DNA of 64,000 nucleotides from Aphelocoma coerulescens. Lineage: Eukaryota; Chordata; Aves; Passeriformes; Corvidae. Both the position numbers and the translations under genes were made by a program. The stretch is taken from contig NC_091023.1 in assembly GCF_041296385.1 (NCBI RefSeq), forward strand, positions 21,108,924-21,172,923, given 5' to 3'. Below are positions 28,127 through 43,076 of this stretch, piece after piece. The notes under the pieces are model-generated. The model was not told where the DNA came from. It made no database searches and saw only the letters and a program-made list of their open reading frames with translations. How positions within the stretch are numbered: position 1 is the stretch's first letter; each line of letters opens with the position of its first letter.

Positions 28127-31100
28127 TTAACAACAACAGTGTTAAAACACATTATTATTTTTTAAATTACTGCTGAGATAGAGGCTTTGCCATGCACCAC
28201 GTTCTCACCATACAAAGGTGCAGAGCCAACGAGCTTGTAGCACCTTAACAGGTTTTTACATGATATAAACACCACCTTGAAAATGCCTCCGTTTTGAAAA
28301 TAAACACATCTTGAGTTGGCCTCCCGTATTTTCCATCTCTAAGATGTTCTTGCTTATTTTATCTCTTGAAGGACATAGCCCACACTGGATGTTTGCATAC
28401 ACTGCTATCAGTCTTGCACAGGATTTCTGCACACAGTTACTCTTCAGTTAAGAGACAAAACAGGAGTTTACAGAATATTAAAAAAAATAAATTAAATTAA
28501 AAGCTCCAGTCCATCTTACCCAAATGCTGGGATCTGCCTCCTGTCAGACAAACAGCTTTTATTTTGTCTCATTAGAACATGAAAGCTTGAGTTGGAACTG
28601 GTAATTAGAGTTTCCAAAAATCCACCAGATCTGGGCCAGAATATCAGGCAAACTTCCCCAAAGTCAAGGGCAAAAGCATCCATGTACCATAACTTGCAGC
28701 AGCTTTTTGACTGGAAAACCTCAGGTTTTTTCTTTCATAGAGAACTGAAAAATAAGTGGATTTTATTCCAAAACAGAAGAAATCGAATGGTAACGTGGCA
28801 AATGCTCCCATGAAATGAGATGACCTTTCTGTGTAATGCTCTGCATATTTGGAATTGACTGAAGACTACTCAGTGATAAAAAGCTATATTAATTTTTCAG
28901 ACAGAAGTAATTCAGGAATTTAAGGATTATCTTACTATTCACTGAGCTGCTTTACTGATGACTTTCCAAATGTCTCCAAATGGTCTGAAGAATGACTGCA
29001 GGTATATGATATTTCTACACAAATCTGATTTCACAGGAACCTGAGAACTTGTTACTACATCTTGGTTTCCCAGTTCAATTGTCCTCCTCCTTCCATATTT
29101 TAGACCCTTCATTTTTTTCCTGTGTATGTATATATATAATTTTCAATTTATCTTCTAGCTGCGGGTATTAAGGAATGTTTATGCACAGTTCTTTGTGGCT
29201 TTACAAATACGTAAATTACATGAATATATGGCATTCAGTTTGAGCCTCATAAGCATTTGGTGTTCAGTTCTGCTTTACTCAACAGCCAAGACAGAAAAAA
29301 AAAATAAAAATAGCAGCCTACTATTTATCATATTATAAAAATAGCAACCTACTATTTGCCATTCCTGTAAGTAAATATATGTAATATTGTGATTTGCTAA
29401 GATTTTGAGACTTGTCTGAATTCAGATAAGCAGATGCAAGTTGAACCTGTGAGTCACTTAATCTTACCTATCTTACTCAAACAAGCAATCCATGGATGAA
29501 AAGGGATTCTTTGAGAGAACTCTAGTCAGATGAACAGGAGAGTGAGAGAAGGTGATGAGCTCAGATGCTTAAGTATGTATTGCAGACCTTAAACATAGTG
29601 CAGGAATAGGGCTTTCCTAAATGGTAGGTTCATTTATTATTGTTTTGTTCTGTTTCCAATTCATGTTCGTATTCAGATATTCAGACAGGATTTGAGTGCA
29701 CAAAAAACAGGGTGGGAGAACCAGGGACACATCATAGCTAAATGACGTAAAAGGCAGGATTTAAAATAACAAGTGTCTTTTCCTGCCTCCATATCCAGTA
29801 TCTTTTTATTAATCCCTGGTTTATTAAGTAGCACTCAAGACAAGAAATACAGATGGTTTTGGGTTTTTTTAAGACAGTTTTAAAACTTTGCACATTAAAA
29901 AAAAACCCAAAAAACTATTAAATCCCTCAGTTTTACTGAGGGGAAAGTAACTACATGTCTGTTGTTCCCAAAGTGCAGCAACCACTGCTGCCATGGCTAC
30001 AATCTCTAGTAAGAAGTTGTGTCGCACATGCGAAATTACAAAACAGCTTTCAGACTTCAACTGTAATTGCTGCTTTTTAACTTTACAACAGTGACAGCAC
30101 AATTATATCAACAATAAATGTGCATTATTGATTCCACTTTCATCTTAAATAAGTCAACACTTTACCAGACATAAATTGTCCAAGCCCAAAGAAGCCAAAA
30201 GTTCTGCATATTTTTTTACAAGGTAGACGATTGCAGATTAATTCCTTCAGGTAAACCAGGGTACATCTATTCAAATCAATTGATTATTTTATATTGCAAA
30301 ATCATCCAACAGCAAAATCTGCTCCTTATGATTTTGGATGTATGCATTGTCCTTCTCCCAAAGTCAGAACAAACTGGAAACAGCAGAACCCTTGATAAAA
30401 CAAGATGCCAGTGCTTGCTGTTAACCCTTTAGTTATTTATGGCTGCTTGAGTCCTCAGTTTTTAGAGTTACTTTAAAAAATGTAACTGTTTCAATTCAGT
30501 ATATTAAATGACCCCATAAAGCATTCTGGACTCAATTTAATCTAATATGAGACACTTGCTGCTTTATCAAAGGCTCTGTCGTGCACCTGGGGACAGATTA
30601 GCCTTGTAAACTCTACACACCATCAGGCACCATTAAATTTAAAGATGATATGGCTTAAGCAGTGAAAAGACAGATTGCAACAGTCTACAGAACTAAGTTT
30701 GGCTCTAAAGGGAAAACTCAAAGCTGCTTGTCCATTTTAACTGTACTATCTCTGAGATGTGGCAGTGGAAACACCTACCTTTTGCACTGACACACAGGTA
30801 ACAGAGACCATGTCTCTGCTGCACATTTCAGACAAGCTTTACTGTGGGACTTTGGCCAGGAACCTACTGAAAGTTATTGGCTCTGAAATAAGCAAGTTGA
30901 GCATGACTATTTGCTGGGGAGAAAGAAAAGAAGGAACAAGAAACAGGGGCCCACTATCTTTCATAGGTGGCTTTAATGTGTTTTAGCTCACTTGAGGCTA
31001 CTGTGAACTTGAATGAACACTTAAATGGGGGTTATATTAATGATCTGAACACAGGAACAAACCTAATATAGAGAACAGACTACAGCTTCTGTGAATCTTA

Positions 31101-31825
31101 ATCTGCAGAAGAGCTGCCCTTCGATGACTGGTGACAGCAGGGAAGCAATGCAGCAGGTACTGGTCTCAAGCTGTATTTGTTATCTTCCACCTGAGTGCAA
31201 AGTCTGAGTTTCTGAAGATCTTTTCCCTTGGTCTCTTCTTCTCAGCTGAGACCATCCTTGCACCTTGCAAGCACCAAACAGCACAAGACCAATCAAGTAA
31301 CCAGCCTTCATTATTTTCCAGGGACTACACTAGACTGGTTACCTGCTCAGAGCCTCAGAAAAGTAAAAACACACTGAGGCTGTTCCAGCAGTACCCTGGC
31401 TTCTCAGCAGAAAATAATTCTGTCTGGAGCAGCACTACTCTGATGTTCTGTGCATGGGAGCCACATCTGGGGTTGAGTTTAAGCTGTCATTTCATGGGCA
31501 GAGAGCGGAAAATCACATCACACTTGGGTCTCACCTGGATTGCAGTAACTATGAGAGCAGAGACAGCTAAGAAACAGTTTCCTACACTATTCTCTCATTG
31601 CAGCTGAACAGCTTAGATCCTGTTTCTAGATCCTCTGATCCAGCAAGACCCTGATGGTTTAATTACTTAAGCCTGGCATCTTTTTCCCTCCCTTTTGTTG
31701 ATTCCCAGCCACAGTCCTACTTACAAATAATTTAGAAATTAGCAATGTATGATCAACTGACAAGGGGCATCACAACACAGTATATTCCTAACAGTGATGG
31801 TTAACGATGCTTATGAATGCACCAG

Positions 31826-31845
31826 GAAAAAAGAAAGAAAGAAAG
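31826..31845 (+). repeat. short (AAAG)n tract
   Basis: A-rich start followed by about four AAAG units, ending before ATGATGCAGG. Confidence 0.85.
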
Positions 31846-34800
31846 ATGATGCAGGTAACTGTGGATTATATCAACCTACTAACTGCATATTAAAATAGCT
31901 TCTCATTATTAGCAACTTTTATCATATTTGCAAGTCCCAAAATATGGACAAGCCTTCTGAGTATCCTGTCATGCCACTGTACAGACAGTTCTCCACCTCA
32001 TGGTGTTTACAGTATCAGCAGTGCAGTTTGTTGGCTGTGCTTTGTAAGGTACAACACCAGCCCTATTACTGACAAATATTGCCTAAGTCCACTTTCTAAG
32101 ATTGTCCATTTAAGTGTCTTTATCCACAGAAATGATTGAACCACTGATTAGCTGGCACAGAAAACTTATTTCACAGGAGGAAATATTTCAGTGTATTTCC
32201 TGCAAGTTTAATGAAAATGGGGTATTGAGTAGACAAGAGGCAGGGGCTGCTAATACACCACTGAGAAGGCATTAATAAAAACTGGAGAGCTTACCCTTAA
32301 TGGAAGGGGAAAAACATGGAAGAAATCCAGAGACAGAGCAACAGACGTAAAGGAATACAGAAACTTGTCCACAAACTAGGCACCACAAAATCCAACCTCA
32401 AGAAACAGAGCTGTGAAAAATTTGTTCACTAATCCATGGAACAACCTGTTCTTTTATTCACTGATACATTATTTAAGATAAAGCAGATCAGTACAAGATA
32501 TATTGGCTTACAATTCTATACAGTAAGTGACTTTGCCATCATGGAAGGTTCTATTCTTACTCAAAACAAGTAGCAGTAACTGTGTCTGGAAAACTTGATT
32601 TAAAATACAGCAACTTCCAAACAATTTTACCACTTGTACAGAGATTTTCAGCTTTTGATAAATCAAATTCTACAGCTGGAAAAAAATGATCCAGATCTCT
32701 TAATATTACTATAGGTTCCCTACTGTTACTAGGGACAATACGAAGCCAGTGACATTTTTTTATTTGATCTAATTCTGCTTTCAACTCTATTACATAAGGC
32801 TTCAGACTTTCAATCCCTATATAATAGTAAATAAAACAATATAAATTAGCAGCACAACAATATTTAGGAGTTCTATCTCATTATGTGTTCTATACTATGC
32901 TAGTATATTTTAAAATCTACATTTCAAAAAGCCCTTTAAGCACACCTTGATGTCTAAAGTCAAAAGTGCCAAAAAATGTAGTGCTCATCTTCAGAAGGCA
33001 TTACGTGAATGGACTTCACACTCTTGAAAGTGTGTATCCTGGCTGTATCCTCACTCCTGTACACAGATAATCACACTAATAGATATTATGAGGCTGCTCA
33101 TTGAAACTACTCACTGCTTTTTGAAGGGGTTTTTTTATATCAAAAATATGTCTGTGTCTGGCAAAGTAACAGAACCCTAAATAAAGAAATAAAGCATGGT
33201 TTAGCTACAAGCACTTACAGAGTCTTAAGAAGAAGGTATTTTTTTTAATGCTTAAAAGGGCAGTTGACACTACTTAAATCTCCTTAAAGCTATGTACAAA
33301 ATTGCAAAAAATTGTATTTTACACAATGACTGCTATAGTGTTAATTACATCACAGCTCATCAGACAACAAAGGAGTTTAAGTGCCAGCTACTGACAGCAA
33401 AGTTAATATGGGAACATGTTGTTATTCTAACATACAACCTCCTCCATATAACTTGAGGCCAAAACTTTTCCTCTTCCTAAAGGCAGATTCACAATTCCAC
33501 TGTTTATTACAAGTCCATTCAGTGATAACAAAGCAAAACATGGATATAGCACATATAGAAAAGAAGAAACAATTTCCTGTTTATATGTTGATTGTCTCTA
33601 TATAATTTTCATCCCCTTTTCTCTGTCCCTTCCAGGTAAACCACACAAAAATGCATGCAGAATTTTATACTCAGTCATAATACATATGGAGCATGGAAAC
33701 AAAAATAGTTTAAAGAAAAACTAATTAGAGAAAAAAATTATACCGTTTACACAATAGTATTTAAGAGGAAGAAAGTATATCAAAAATACATGAAGAAATA
33801 CATGTATTACCTAATACATATTATTCTGAGTAAAATCAAATATATTAATTTAAAGAAAATCTCCTACTGTCATTATACTTCAGTGCAATGATCAGCATTA
33901 ATTAGACAAAAAACAGTAATCAGTTTTTAACTGCTGCATTTTTCAATTCATAGTGCAATGTGCAGAAGACATGGTTCATTAATATGAGACACAGCTTTAC
34001 TGGACAGGTTAACAAGTTATTAATTACTCTTTTCTACTGAAGTCCCAGTTAAAATCACGATGTTCTGAAAGGATCTCCCATCTCACTTGACTAATTGGCA
34101 GTACATAAAATTACCAAGCAAGGGGAAAGTTACATTTAAACTGTTGGAAGATCTCAGTGACACAACATCTTTTAATTTCTGCAACAGATTGTTTGGGTAG
34201 AAGAATAAGATTTAGATGCTGTGGGTGTAATCAGATGCTGCTGTCCTCTCAATTACCTACTGCAATACAGAGCACTTGGAAGGGGCTGTGGTAACACAAA
34301 ACTCAAGGTGGAAAAAACCCTCTTATATACAGGTATCTTCATTTATATACCACTCTTCCAAATTGCATGTTTTTAACAAGTCAAGGTTTGGTTGCACCTT
34401 GAATTTTTAATACTGCACTTGATGTTTAATCATGCTCCAACATTGTCCATCAAAAAGATCGAGAGACGCTGTTCAAAGGAGTTCTGTGGCAGAACTCTGT
34501 CTGCAGAGGTTTTGGCCTTTGCTAAGGCTGTGAAAGAGAAGGAGGATGCAGCCAGTTTAATGGCTGCTGTACAGGGACCATGAAAACAAACACATCTTTC
34601 CTTTCCAGCTCAAACACCGTCCTTGCCAGAGGAATGGCACCATTGTTATAGTGAACAAACAGGGCTGGGAAAGGGATTAAGCTGCATAAAACTTCAAACA
34701 GCCATAAATGCATACACGGTGGTCTCATAAATGACAGGCTGCTGCCATAAAGGTCTTAGAAGGGGGAAAATATATTGCAGTGGAATTTATCAACTATTCC

Positions 34801-36717
34801 TGCCATACAGTGACATATATGGGAACAACACAAAATCAAATAGCTGCTCTGTATCATGGAAAGACAGCAAGACTTTGATGTAGTTACTGCCAGAGAAATT
34901 TTAACATGAGGTGCATTTATTTTTTGAAAGAATCTGATATGTGTATCTAAGATTTTTAAAGCCATTTTCTTTCATCACTTTCCAAACTAAAATTGTCATT
35001 CACAATTTTCAGAATTTTGGGTGGTTTTTTTAATATACCAAAAATTTTAATAACCAAAAAATTATTTCTAGGGAAGGGAGACTTTTATTTTGTATTTCCT
35101 GGATGTCCTAATGAATGTGGGAAGAAAAGCAGGAGGGAAGGGTAAGAAACTTTAGGATGTTAATTACAAGAATCTGCATTAGAGCGGTGGGGCTGTATGG
35201 CAGTGATGAGTAAGAGCTACTTTGCACATCAGTTTACCATCCATTGTATTTTTAAGTACACTCCTCTGTCAGGTAAGTGCTATCCAAGGACAGTAGACTT
35301 TTCAATTAGCTCTGGTCCCAAGTTTGTTGTGTGCTCGTTTGACTGGAAATCCATGCACTGACCTCTGGACAGCTGTACCAGTTGAGGAAAAACCTTTGGA
35401 GGCTTTTTCCCCCCACTCTCTCTAAACCAAAAAGCATTTTGGTTTAATTCTGTAATCCTTGCACAGAAAAAAATTTAACATCCTGGTCCTACATGTGGTG
35501 TTAAGCTTATCAAGAACTGAATGTTCTGTCCCCTACTTTTTCCTGTTTGCTGCCTGCTCATCTTCTATATAGTTTTATCAAAGAAAAGTAATTTGTTACA
35601 CATCAGCAGTTTTTAAAAATGGAATTTTTCACAACAGGATATTTGGACAATTAAACATAAGCCAGATATACTGCCAGTTCCCTGCACTAGATTTTAGCAA
35701 CTTTTAATACAAATTGAGTGCATATTTTATTGCCAGATCTTGCTTACCACTGCTAAGAAATTCACAATGTTCAATCTAATTAAAAATGAAATTGAACTAC
35801 AATTCCCTAGAAACAAGGGCTGATTGGACTCAATAAGCTTTACTTAATTTATTTCAGAAACAAAATAATTGAATTGCTTACAGTCCAGAAAAAATGCTTC
35901 ATTATTTGATGAGTATATAATACAAAGCCTTCCATATTGCTATTGCTTTCCTACATCTTCAGGAAATACTACTCACTTCTAAATAAGCATGTAGAGGAAC
36001 ACTGTGTGCATAATAAGTCTCATTAAATATTCAGTAAACATTAAAAAGAAACAGGCTGTATGAATGTCCAGATGAGCAACCTCCAGAAAGCCAATAGCAT
36101 TTCCCTGTTCACACTGAAACTGTTGTTTCTGATTATGTTTATGGTTATTCCAGTCTATGTTTAGACTCTATTACAGAGAGACTAAAGATGAAGATCCATC
36201 ATACAAAAAACAATTACATAAAGATATAATTATAATCTTGCTAAATCATCAAGAATAAACTGATTAGACCCTTTGTTGGATTTTATGCATTTTACCCAAC
36301 TTTTGATCCAAAATCCACCAAACTGCCAAGAGAGTCACAGATGCGAGTCAAATCTGCCAATGTCCCCTTGCTCTTTTTTCTTATTTATTTGTTTTCCTAC
36401 CACTAGAAAAATTAACTAAGATGAGCAGATCCAATTTTCAAACACTGTTCCCAGCACAGAGCACTTCTCACTCAGAAAGCCGTGGTGTCAGGTTCCCCTC
36501 ACCCTTCTGCACCTTGTGCAGAGCACAAAAATCACAGCAGTATTCCCCTGCCTCATGAGGTGGCTGCAGTTTCCCTGTGCCAGCAGCCATTCTGCTCACC
36601 ACAAACATTTAGGGCACCTGCTCCCAACCTCAGGTGAGCTTCAACTCTCTGCAGTCTTTTTCTTCTCACTCTTGACTCCAGCAGTGAGCTCCCAGCCAGG
36701 AGATACCCCAGTCATGG

Positions 36718-36777
36718 CATCACAGAACGGTTTGGGTTGGAAAGGACCTTAAAGCTCATCTCATTCCAGCCCCCCTT
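36718..36777 (-). mobile_element. CR1 LINE, short 3' terminal fragment
   Basis: GCATCACAGAACGGTTTGGG followed by TTGGAAAGGACCTTAAAGCT and CATCTCATTCCAGCCCCCCT is the complement of the CR1 terminus. Only about 60 bp are present, making it one of the shortest truncated copies here. Confidence 0.9.
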
Positions 36778-38915
36778 GAATAATCTGCAAGACTAAGGGG
36801 AGTACATGAGCAGAGAGCAAGGGAAATACCTACTTGTATAAACATCCCTCACTGTGCCTCAGATGCAGTGTAAACTCATAACCTTTGATTCTTTCTATGG
36901 TGTTTTCCCAACTAAAATGTAAATATCCTTGGAGTACCTGGAATACAACACTGGAAGTTAGCAGTGTTGAAATGCAAACAGCCCAAGCCATCCTTGTATC
37001 TCCAAGATAAAAGTAAGATTATGACTTTCCTAGCTCCAAGAGTGTAGCTGTTGTATGGTATCCACCAAGGCACCAGCAGATGTTACCAGAACCCACACAG
37101 CAACCAGTCAGAGATTTTCAGTCAAGGCACATTTGCTGCCCCAAGTAATTGCATATTAGCACAATTGTTAGATTGCTAAAACATAGCTGCCTTCACTGGA
37201 CCTGGGCCAAAACAGTACCTATTCATTTATTTTACTATTCTCACCATTATTATCCAATTATTACTACTGAAAGATTCTAATCTTTGTTTTGTTTTTTGTA
37301 AGTACAAAACACACTCCCTGCTCAACTCTTTCCTGGTCTATTACACTGCATCCAGGTTTCATGCTTTTGAAATAATGTCTTGAATGTAATATAAAAGCCT
37401 CTTTTGAGGCTGTACACCACTGTTATGTATTTTTAAATTTACATTTTATTTAATTTTATGTTTCCAAGTAGAACATATAATGATATAGAGTGTGCTATAC
37501 ATAAGCCTTAGGCATATCTATATATCAACTAGGAAAACTGAATATTATTAATTGGTTAATGAATATTTTAGTTTCATTTACAGAAAAGAGCAGTGTTTAA
37601 CTACTTGGTTAGCATGCCTTTAAGTAAATCAATATTCAGAATGAACTTATTTATTTTCCCTATTAGAAAACAGTCACAAACCTGGAGTGATAAAAGAAAT
37701 GATCGTGAAGCATGTGCCCCAGTGCATAAAGTCATTTCAAGAACTATAAATATTAAAGAAGTTATTACAAACCTTAGCAATAACAGTTCTTTATAAATTA
37801 TCAGTACTGATTTCCTCTCCTAAGCTCCCCTAGAAATTCCAAAATTAAAAATTACACTAGTCTTGATTTTGTTTCCTCACTGACATTTCCAAAACTAGGA
37901 TTTTTTACCACAAGAACTTATTCATGAACCGTGCTACACAGGACTTATCATGAATGCATCTTTCATACTGAACATCAAGGTTTAAAGTGGAATATGTAAT
38001 AAACTGAAGCACCACATAATGGATAACTCTGGTACAGAAGAACTGTGGGCAATCTACACAAAAGATACAACAGCTGAAAAAGCCAACATGTACAGCTTTT
38101 GTGTCTTCCTAGGTCCTTTCTTTTGCACTGCTTTCCACTCAGCACATCAGTAAAACAGAGCTCTGCCTCCTCCTGTGACCTACTAAATAGCCCATTTCAC
38201 CAAAATGAAATAGTAGAAAGAGCTACATGAAGGAGGTCCAAGGTTGAAGTACTTGATGAGAACAGGGAAGGCAGCTGGATTAGTTTGGCAGCCACAAAGC
38301 ACTACAAAGTCATTCATTCACCAGCAGTTAGAAAAAAAAAGCCAAACCAACAACCCCCAGCTCTTCTTCAGTAACACCAGTCTACAATTAGTTCCAAAAC
38401 ATCAATCCAAAATTATGTCCTTCCCCTGAAAAACATGAAATGTGAAAAATAAGTCCGGTTTTCTGTCACAAAAATTTTTTTATGCAGTGATTAGGAAAGG
38501 AAGACCCCAATACCAAAACAAGGTCATACCAAGGGTGGTTAAGGAAGATGTGGCAGTAACACTCTTGCTCTGTCACTCTTCTCCTCAAGTAGGTCATTGA
38601 CAGCACAATATTTTTGTCTTTCTCTGACAATTTGTTGGGGAAGACCAAACGAAAATATCTTTTGAAACCTTGTATGTTAAAAAAAAGAAATATAGTTCAC
38701 TCCAATGGGCCCACTGAAAAGATTTAGCACCACTTACAGCTCCTAGAACCCCACTAAACTTTCTAAATGACAAACAAAATAATGCAGCTGTAAGATGAAT
38801 GAAAAAGAAGTACAATAAAACTCATGATCAATCAACACCTGTTACACCACTGTACCTCCTAAGACAGAACTTACAGAAAAAGTATTTAAAGAATACACAA
38901 CTTTGCTGTGGGGAG

Positions 38916-38970
38916 AAAAAAAAAAAAAAAAAAAAAAAAAAACAACAAAAACCAACACAAAACCAAACAA
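38916..38970 (+). repeat. A27 tract followed by A/C-rich low complexity
   Basis: Twenty-seven A residues at 38916-38942, then repeated CAACA, CCAACA and CCAAAC units. I saw no recognisable retrogene or SINE body upstream of the tract, so it is called simple sequence rather than a poly(A) tail. Confidence 0.85.
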
Positions 38971-39070
38971 ATGCCAAACCTAAAAATCCAAATAAGAGTT
39001 CCATCTCAACACTAAGTTATGCTGCAAGGGCATGTAATGAATGAATGGTCTGACCCAGAATGAAGATGAC

Positions 39071-39094
39071 AATCACAGGCTTAAGCCTGTGATT
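39071..39094. repeat. 24-bp perfect palindrome
   Basis: AATCACAGGCTT is followed with no spacer by its exact reverse complement AAGCCTGTGATT. The symmetry stops at the next base on each side. No function is evident. Confidence 0.95.
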
Positions 39095-39189
39095 TAACTG
39101 CACCAGCTTTACATCAAAATAACGCCCTCAGTGTCAATAAACTTTAATTGGTAAGAAACTAAAAGTCAGGCTTTCTGACCTTTATTTGC

Positions 39190-39471
39190 TGGTCTCCTCT
39201 CTCAAGTAAGAAGTGAAAGGATGAGAGGACACTGCCTCAAATTGCATCAGGGAAAGTTTCAATTAGATATTAGGAAAAAATTCTTCACCAAAAGGGTTAT
39301 CAAGCATTGGAAAAGGCAGCACAGAAGTGGTAGAGTCACCATGCCTGGAGGATTTAAAGGATGTGTGGATGTGACACTTGGGGACATGGTTTAGTGGTGG
39401 GTTTGGCAGTGCTGAAGGAACTTAAGGATCTTAAAGGTCTTTTCCCACCTAAATTATTCTGTGATTTCATG
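39190..39471 (+). mobile_element. CR1 LINE, 3' end fragment
   Basis: The match starts with GATGAGAGGACACTGCCTCA and continues with AGATATTAGGAAAAAATTCT, GTGGTAGAGTCACCATGCCT and GGACATGGTTTAGTGGTGGG. It ends at AAATTATTCTGTGATTTCAT. This is the plus-strand CR1 3' region, about 280 bp and moderately diverged. It lies about 100 bp after the palindrome at 39071-39094. Confidence 0.93.
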
Positions 39472-40909
39472 TGTAGGAAGCTATTTATCTCAGAAAATGG
39501 AAAAATAATATACACACAATTGTTATGATTCTTTTTGACAGCAAATGCTAAACATTAATCCTAAAATAGATAAAGTACATAAAGATAGCTAATTGTAGAA
39601 ATAGACACAACTTAAACCAACAGAGAAACTAATTAATACTCATCTTTCCAACAAGGGCCTACACAGTTCTGTTAAGATTCTTAGAGCAGGATGACAGGGG
39701 TTTTAAAATCAAATTTACCTTTTTGGGATTTTGTCTGCAGCTACTAAACTGTCCTTTCAGACAAAACTGCTGAAGAGAATGATCAGTTCACATGACATTC
39801 CATGAAGATACTGAGTTAAGGAGGCAGCTCTAACAGTAAAACCCTTTTCTGACACAAATCAACTCCTTGCTCCCAATACGATAATCTTTGATTATTAGGA
39901 AAAAACTTCAAACTTTGAAGTCTGTCTTAGAAGTATTTATCTTAATTTAATCTCACAGTGACTGACATTAAGTTCCAGGCTTACCATCTAAGATCTTTTC
40001 TGGAACAAAATATCTGAAATTTTCTGGAAAACACTCTTTCAGAGGGCCATTGTTTTATGTTAGGTTGGGTTTTTATTGCTCTTCAAGTTTATTTAGAGAA
40101 CAGGGTTACAGAAATGTCAAAGATATCTTTTTTCCCTAGTATTTACAAACACCTTCAGAGGCAAAACACATCATCATGTAACACACCTTGACCATGAGAT
40201 ACCAACTAGCTTAATTCAGGAATAAAAGCTTACATTTTTTTTGGGTGTTGTTTAAGGAGCACAGATTTGTTAAGAACTCATTACACTGTCCATTAATCCT
40301 GAGTCCAAGAAAAAAAAATCTCTCTAATATCCTTAAAGGTTGAAGATCAATGGATAGCATGCAGCTGGCACCCTCAGAATTGCATCAGTTACTCTGGGCT
40401 GTTCAGGTTTAGACTGAAGCTGGAATATTTTGTGTATCTTTTTTTTTTCTTTCCCCTCATAATAAATGGTAAAGCATTAGCAGAGTTTTATATATGTGCT
40501 ATCCCAAATGTCCAATTCCGTATCAAGAAATGTTTAAGTGTTTACATAGAGGACCTCACCTCCAAAAGTTATTGCAGAGACAAACCCCATTTCACAGAAC
40601 AGTCATGATTATAATTAAATTGCTCCAGACATATCCTCCACTTCTGGGAGTCAAGACACCTGTGACTGTCATTTTTAGGAAAAGGATACCAGGGGAAAAA
40701 ACAAAAAAATATATTACTTCCTACTTGCTTTGCAACCCATCCTCTTCCCTTAAGCACAAGCCAAGGAAGGGTATCAGGCTGACAGAGGGCATTTCTTACA
40801 TTATGTTCTCACAGTGACAGAAAGGAGCAGAGATTTTTCTGGTCCATAAGAACTTCTTGACAGAAGACTAAGCAGCTGATCAGTCTGCATGAGAGACTGT
40901 CTGTGCACT

Positions 40910-40931
40910 TCACCATGACAGTTCATGGTGA
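40910..40931. repeat. small inverted repeat, 9-bp arms with 4-base loop
   Basis: TCACCATGA at 40910-40918 and its reverse complement TCATGGTGA at 40923-40931 are separated by CAGT. No T run follows and no gene is nearby, so a terminator reading makes no sense here. Confidence 0.85.
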
Positions 40932-43076
40932 CAGGATTTCAACAGCAAAGGTGCTGTGTGATGGCCGTGACCTTACTGTCATGTGAGAGTTTACCTGATC
41001 CCACACCACCCATGGCTTCTTTTGCTAAAGGGGAATTGTTCTGTAAAACATACTCTGCAACAAGCATGTTTTTCATATTAAATAAAGGGAGTTTTAATGT
41101 GTTTAAACATAAGGTGGTGTTTTCCTATTTCTTCTGGGAACCTCACTGCATCAAGCTTATCTCTTTACCGAGAACTAAGATCTGTCGTATTAACAATCAA
41201 GCTAATTTGGATATAAAAACTTAGGTTTTCTTGAAATTAAGTAACATACTTGTAGTTTTATTCTGTTTGCTTGCAAACAGAAAAAGGGAGAAATAGGCAA
41301 TTTAAGCTACTCTTCCCCTGTTACCACTGCTATCACCAAGTATTGAACAATTCTGCACTGTTGGCAGGTCAGAAGCAAATCTTAGTTTCTGTATTTTCTG
41401 TATGTCTTGAAATGACTTCACCTTCAAAAAAAAATAAAGCATGATGAGTGACAATGTCAGATTTTGTCCTTGCAACTTCCAGTGAATCTGTACAGTACTC
41501 CCATCAAAGTTCATCCAGTCAGGTATACTTGCAAACAATAGAAATGAATTAAATCAATTAAGAAATCATTAAACATATTACATTTTTTGTAAGATTCATC
41601 TTGCAGTTCCAAGGAGTCCAAGTTTTTCAGAAAAAAAGTACATGCAGAAAAGGCACACATGAAAACAAAAGGCATTTGCAAACAGATTCTATTGTATGTA
41701 CAAACGTCACAGCAAAATAGATGTCTGTGTATGACAGTTTCACATACATTTTTTTAAATACTAATATCTTAACCTTTCCTAATTAGCTATTTTCTGATGA
41801 ATCACATTACACTGAAAAGGAATTAAATTTAAATTAAATACTCTGTAATGAAAATATCTGTAGTTTCATCACACTGTACCATACCTCCAACCCCACTTTG
41901 CTGAAGGCAAAAGTCATCTTTTAAAGATGCTTCCATTAATGTCAAGTGTGAAGCACTGTGCAAATAATATACTTACAGTCCTTGTAGGTATTTCAAACCA
42001 AGAAAGACAAATACATCCTGCTTTGAATGGGACTGTTCTTAGGCAGGAAGAGGAGGCCAGATCCCAGCTCTCCTATGCATTCCAAATGCCTTCCTTCTAT
42101 CTCCTTTTTAAGGAACACTGAAGCACCTTATTGTAAGGGATAGTAATTTCTACACAGATGCTCCAGACTAATTAATTTCTAGTATGTCATAAAGATTTCT
42201 TCAGCCTGTAATCCAAGAATGGCCTGAACTAGCAGATTTGGGCCTGCCTTTTTTTCATATACTCTCTAATATGGTAAACAGGAATGGGACATGCCCAGTT
42301 GGTTAAGTGGATTAAATGTTATCATTTTATCTCTGAGATTACAGTGGAGGCCTGACTGAAATGAGTTGTCAGGTCATTTCCCCAGTGGACATTTTATAAC
42401 ATAAAACCATCACATATAACTGAATGCTGACATAAGAAGCAATATAGTCAATTCCCACTCCAGGGAAAACCAAGATTGACTCAGAAGTGAAATATATGCT
42501 TCCATCTTATTGAACAGGAGGTCCCTCTAGGTCACCTCAAGGTCACCTCTGAGGCTGTGTAGTAAGAATTCTCATGTCTGCATAGTAACTGACAGTGGGA
42601 AAACATAAATAACAGGTTAAACTGCCAGTGCAGGCACTCCTCCAGCCTTCACAAAATGCAAACACACTGTCCTCCATCTAAAATATTACCTGCATCTACA
42701 CATAACTGAGCTGCCCTGACAGATCTCAGCCCATGCACGTTCTCTGATTATTCACAATTACAAGGCTTTCCTCAGCAGCTGGGTTTGTTTGGTTAAGGTT
42801 TTTTTTATCTGATGAAGAACCTGATTTTTAGAGAAATCTGAAGTGTACAAGAGATGTGACATTTGAAACAAATGATGAAAAATTGCACTAGTTATTATAC
42901 AGCATTCTAAATCATCAATCAAGGAAAGTAGAGCCCAACTTTTTTAACTTAAGGTTCCAGTGACTGTGATCATGTGACTTTTGTTTTCTCTCCCAGTGAC
43001 CATAAGGAACGTCAGGAATCTTTTTATTTGCAACAACCCTGATTGATTATCCCAAAAAGCATCCCAATAAATGCTT

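Noticed and set aside
31131..31607. 158-codon plus-strand open frame
   Set aside because: It has no recognisable domain or repeat pattern, lies antisense within the intron, and is of a length that occurs by chance in a 64-kb window.
40910..40931. Hairpin considered as a terminator or small RNA
   Set aside because: The arms are only 9 bp with no flanking signal, in the middle of a vertebrate intron.
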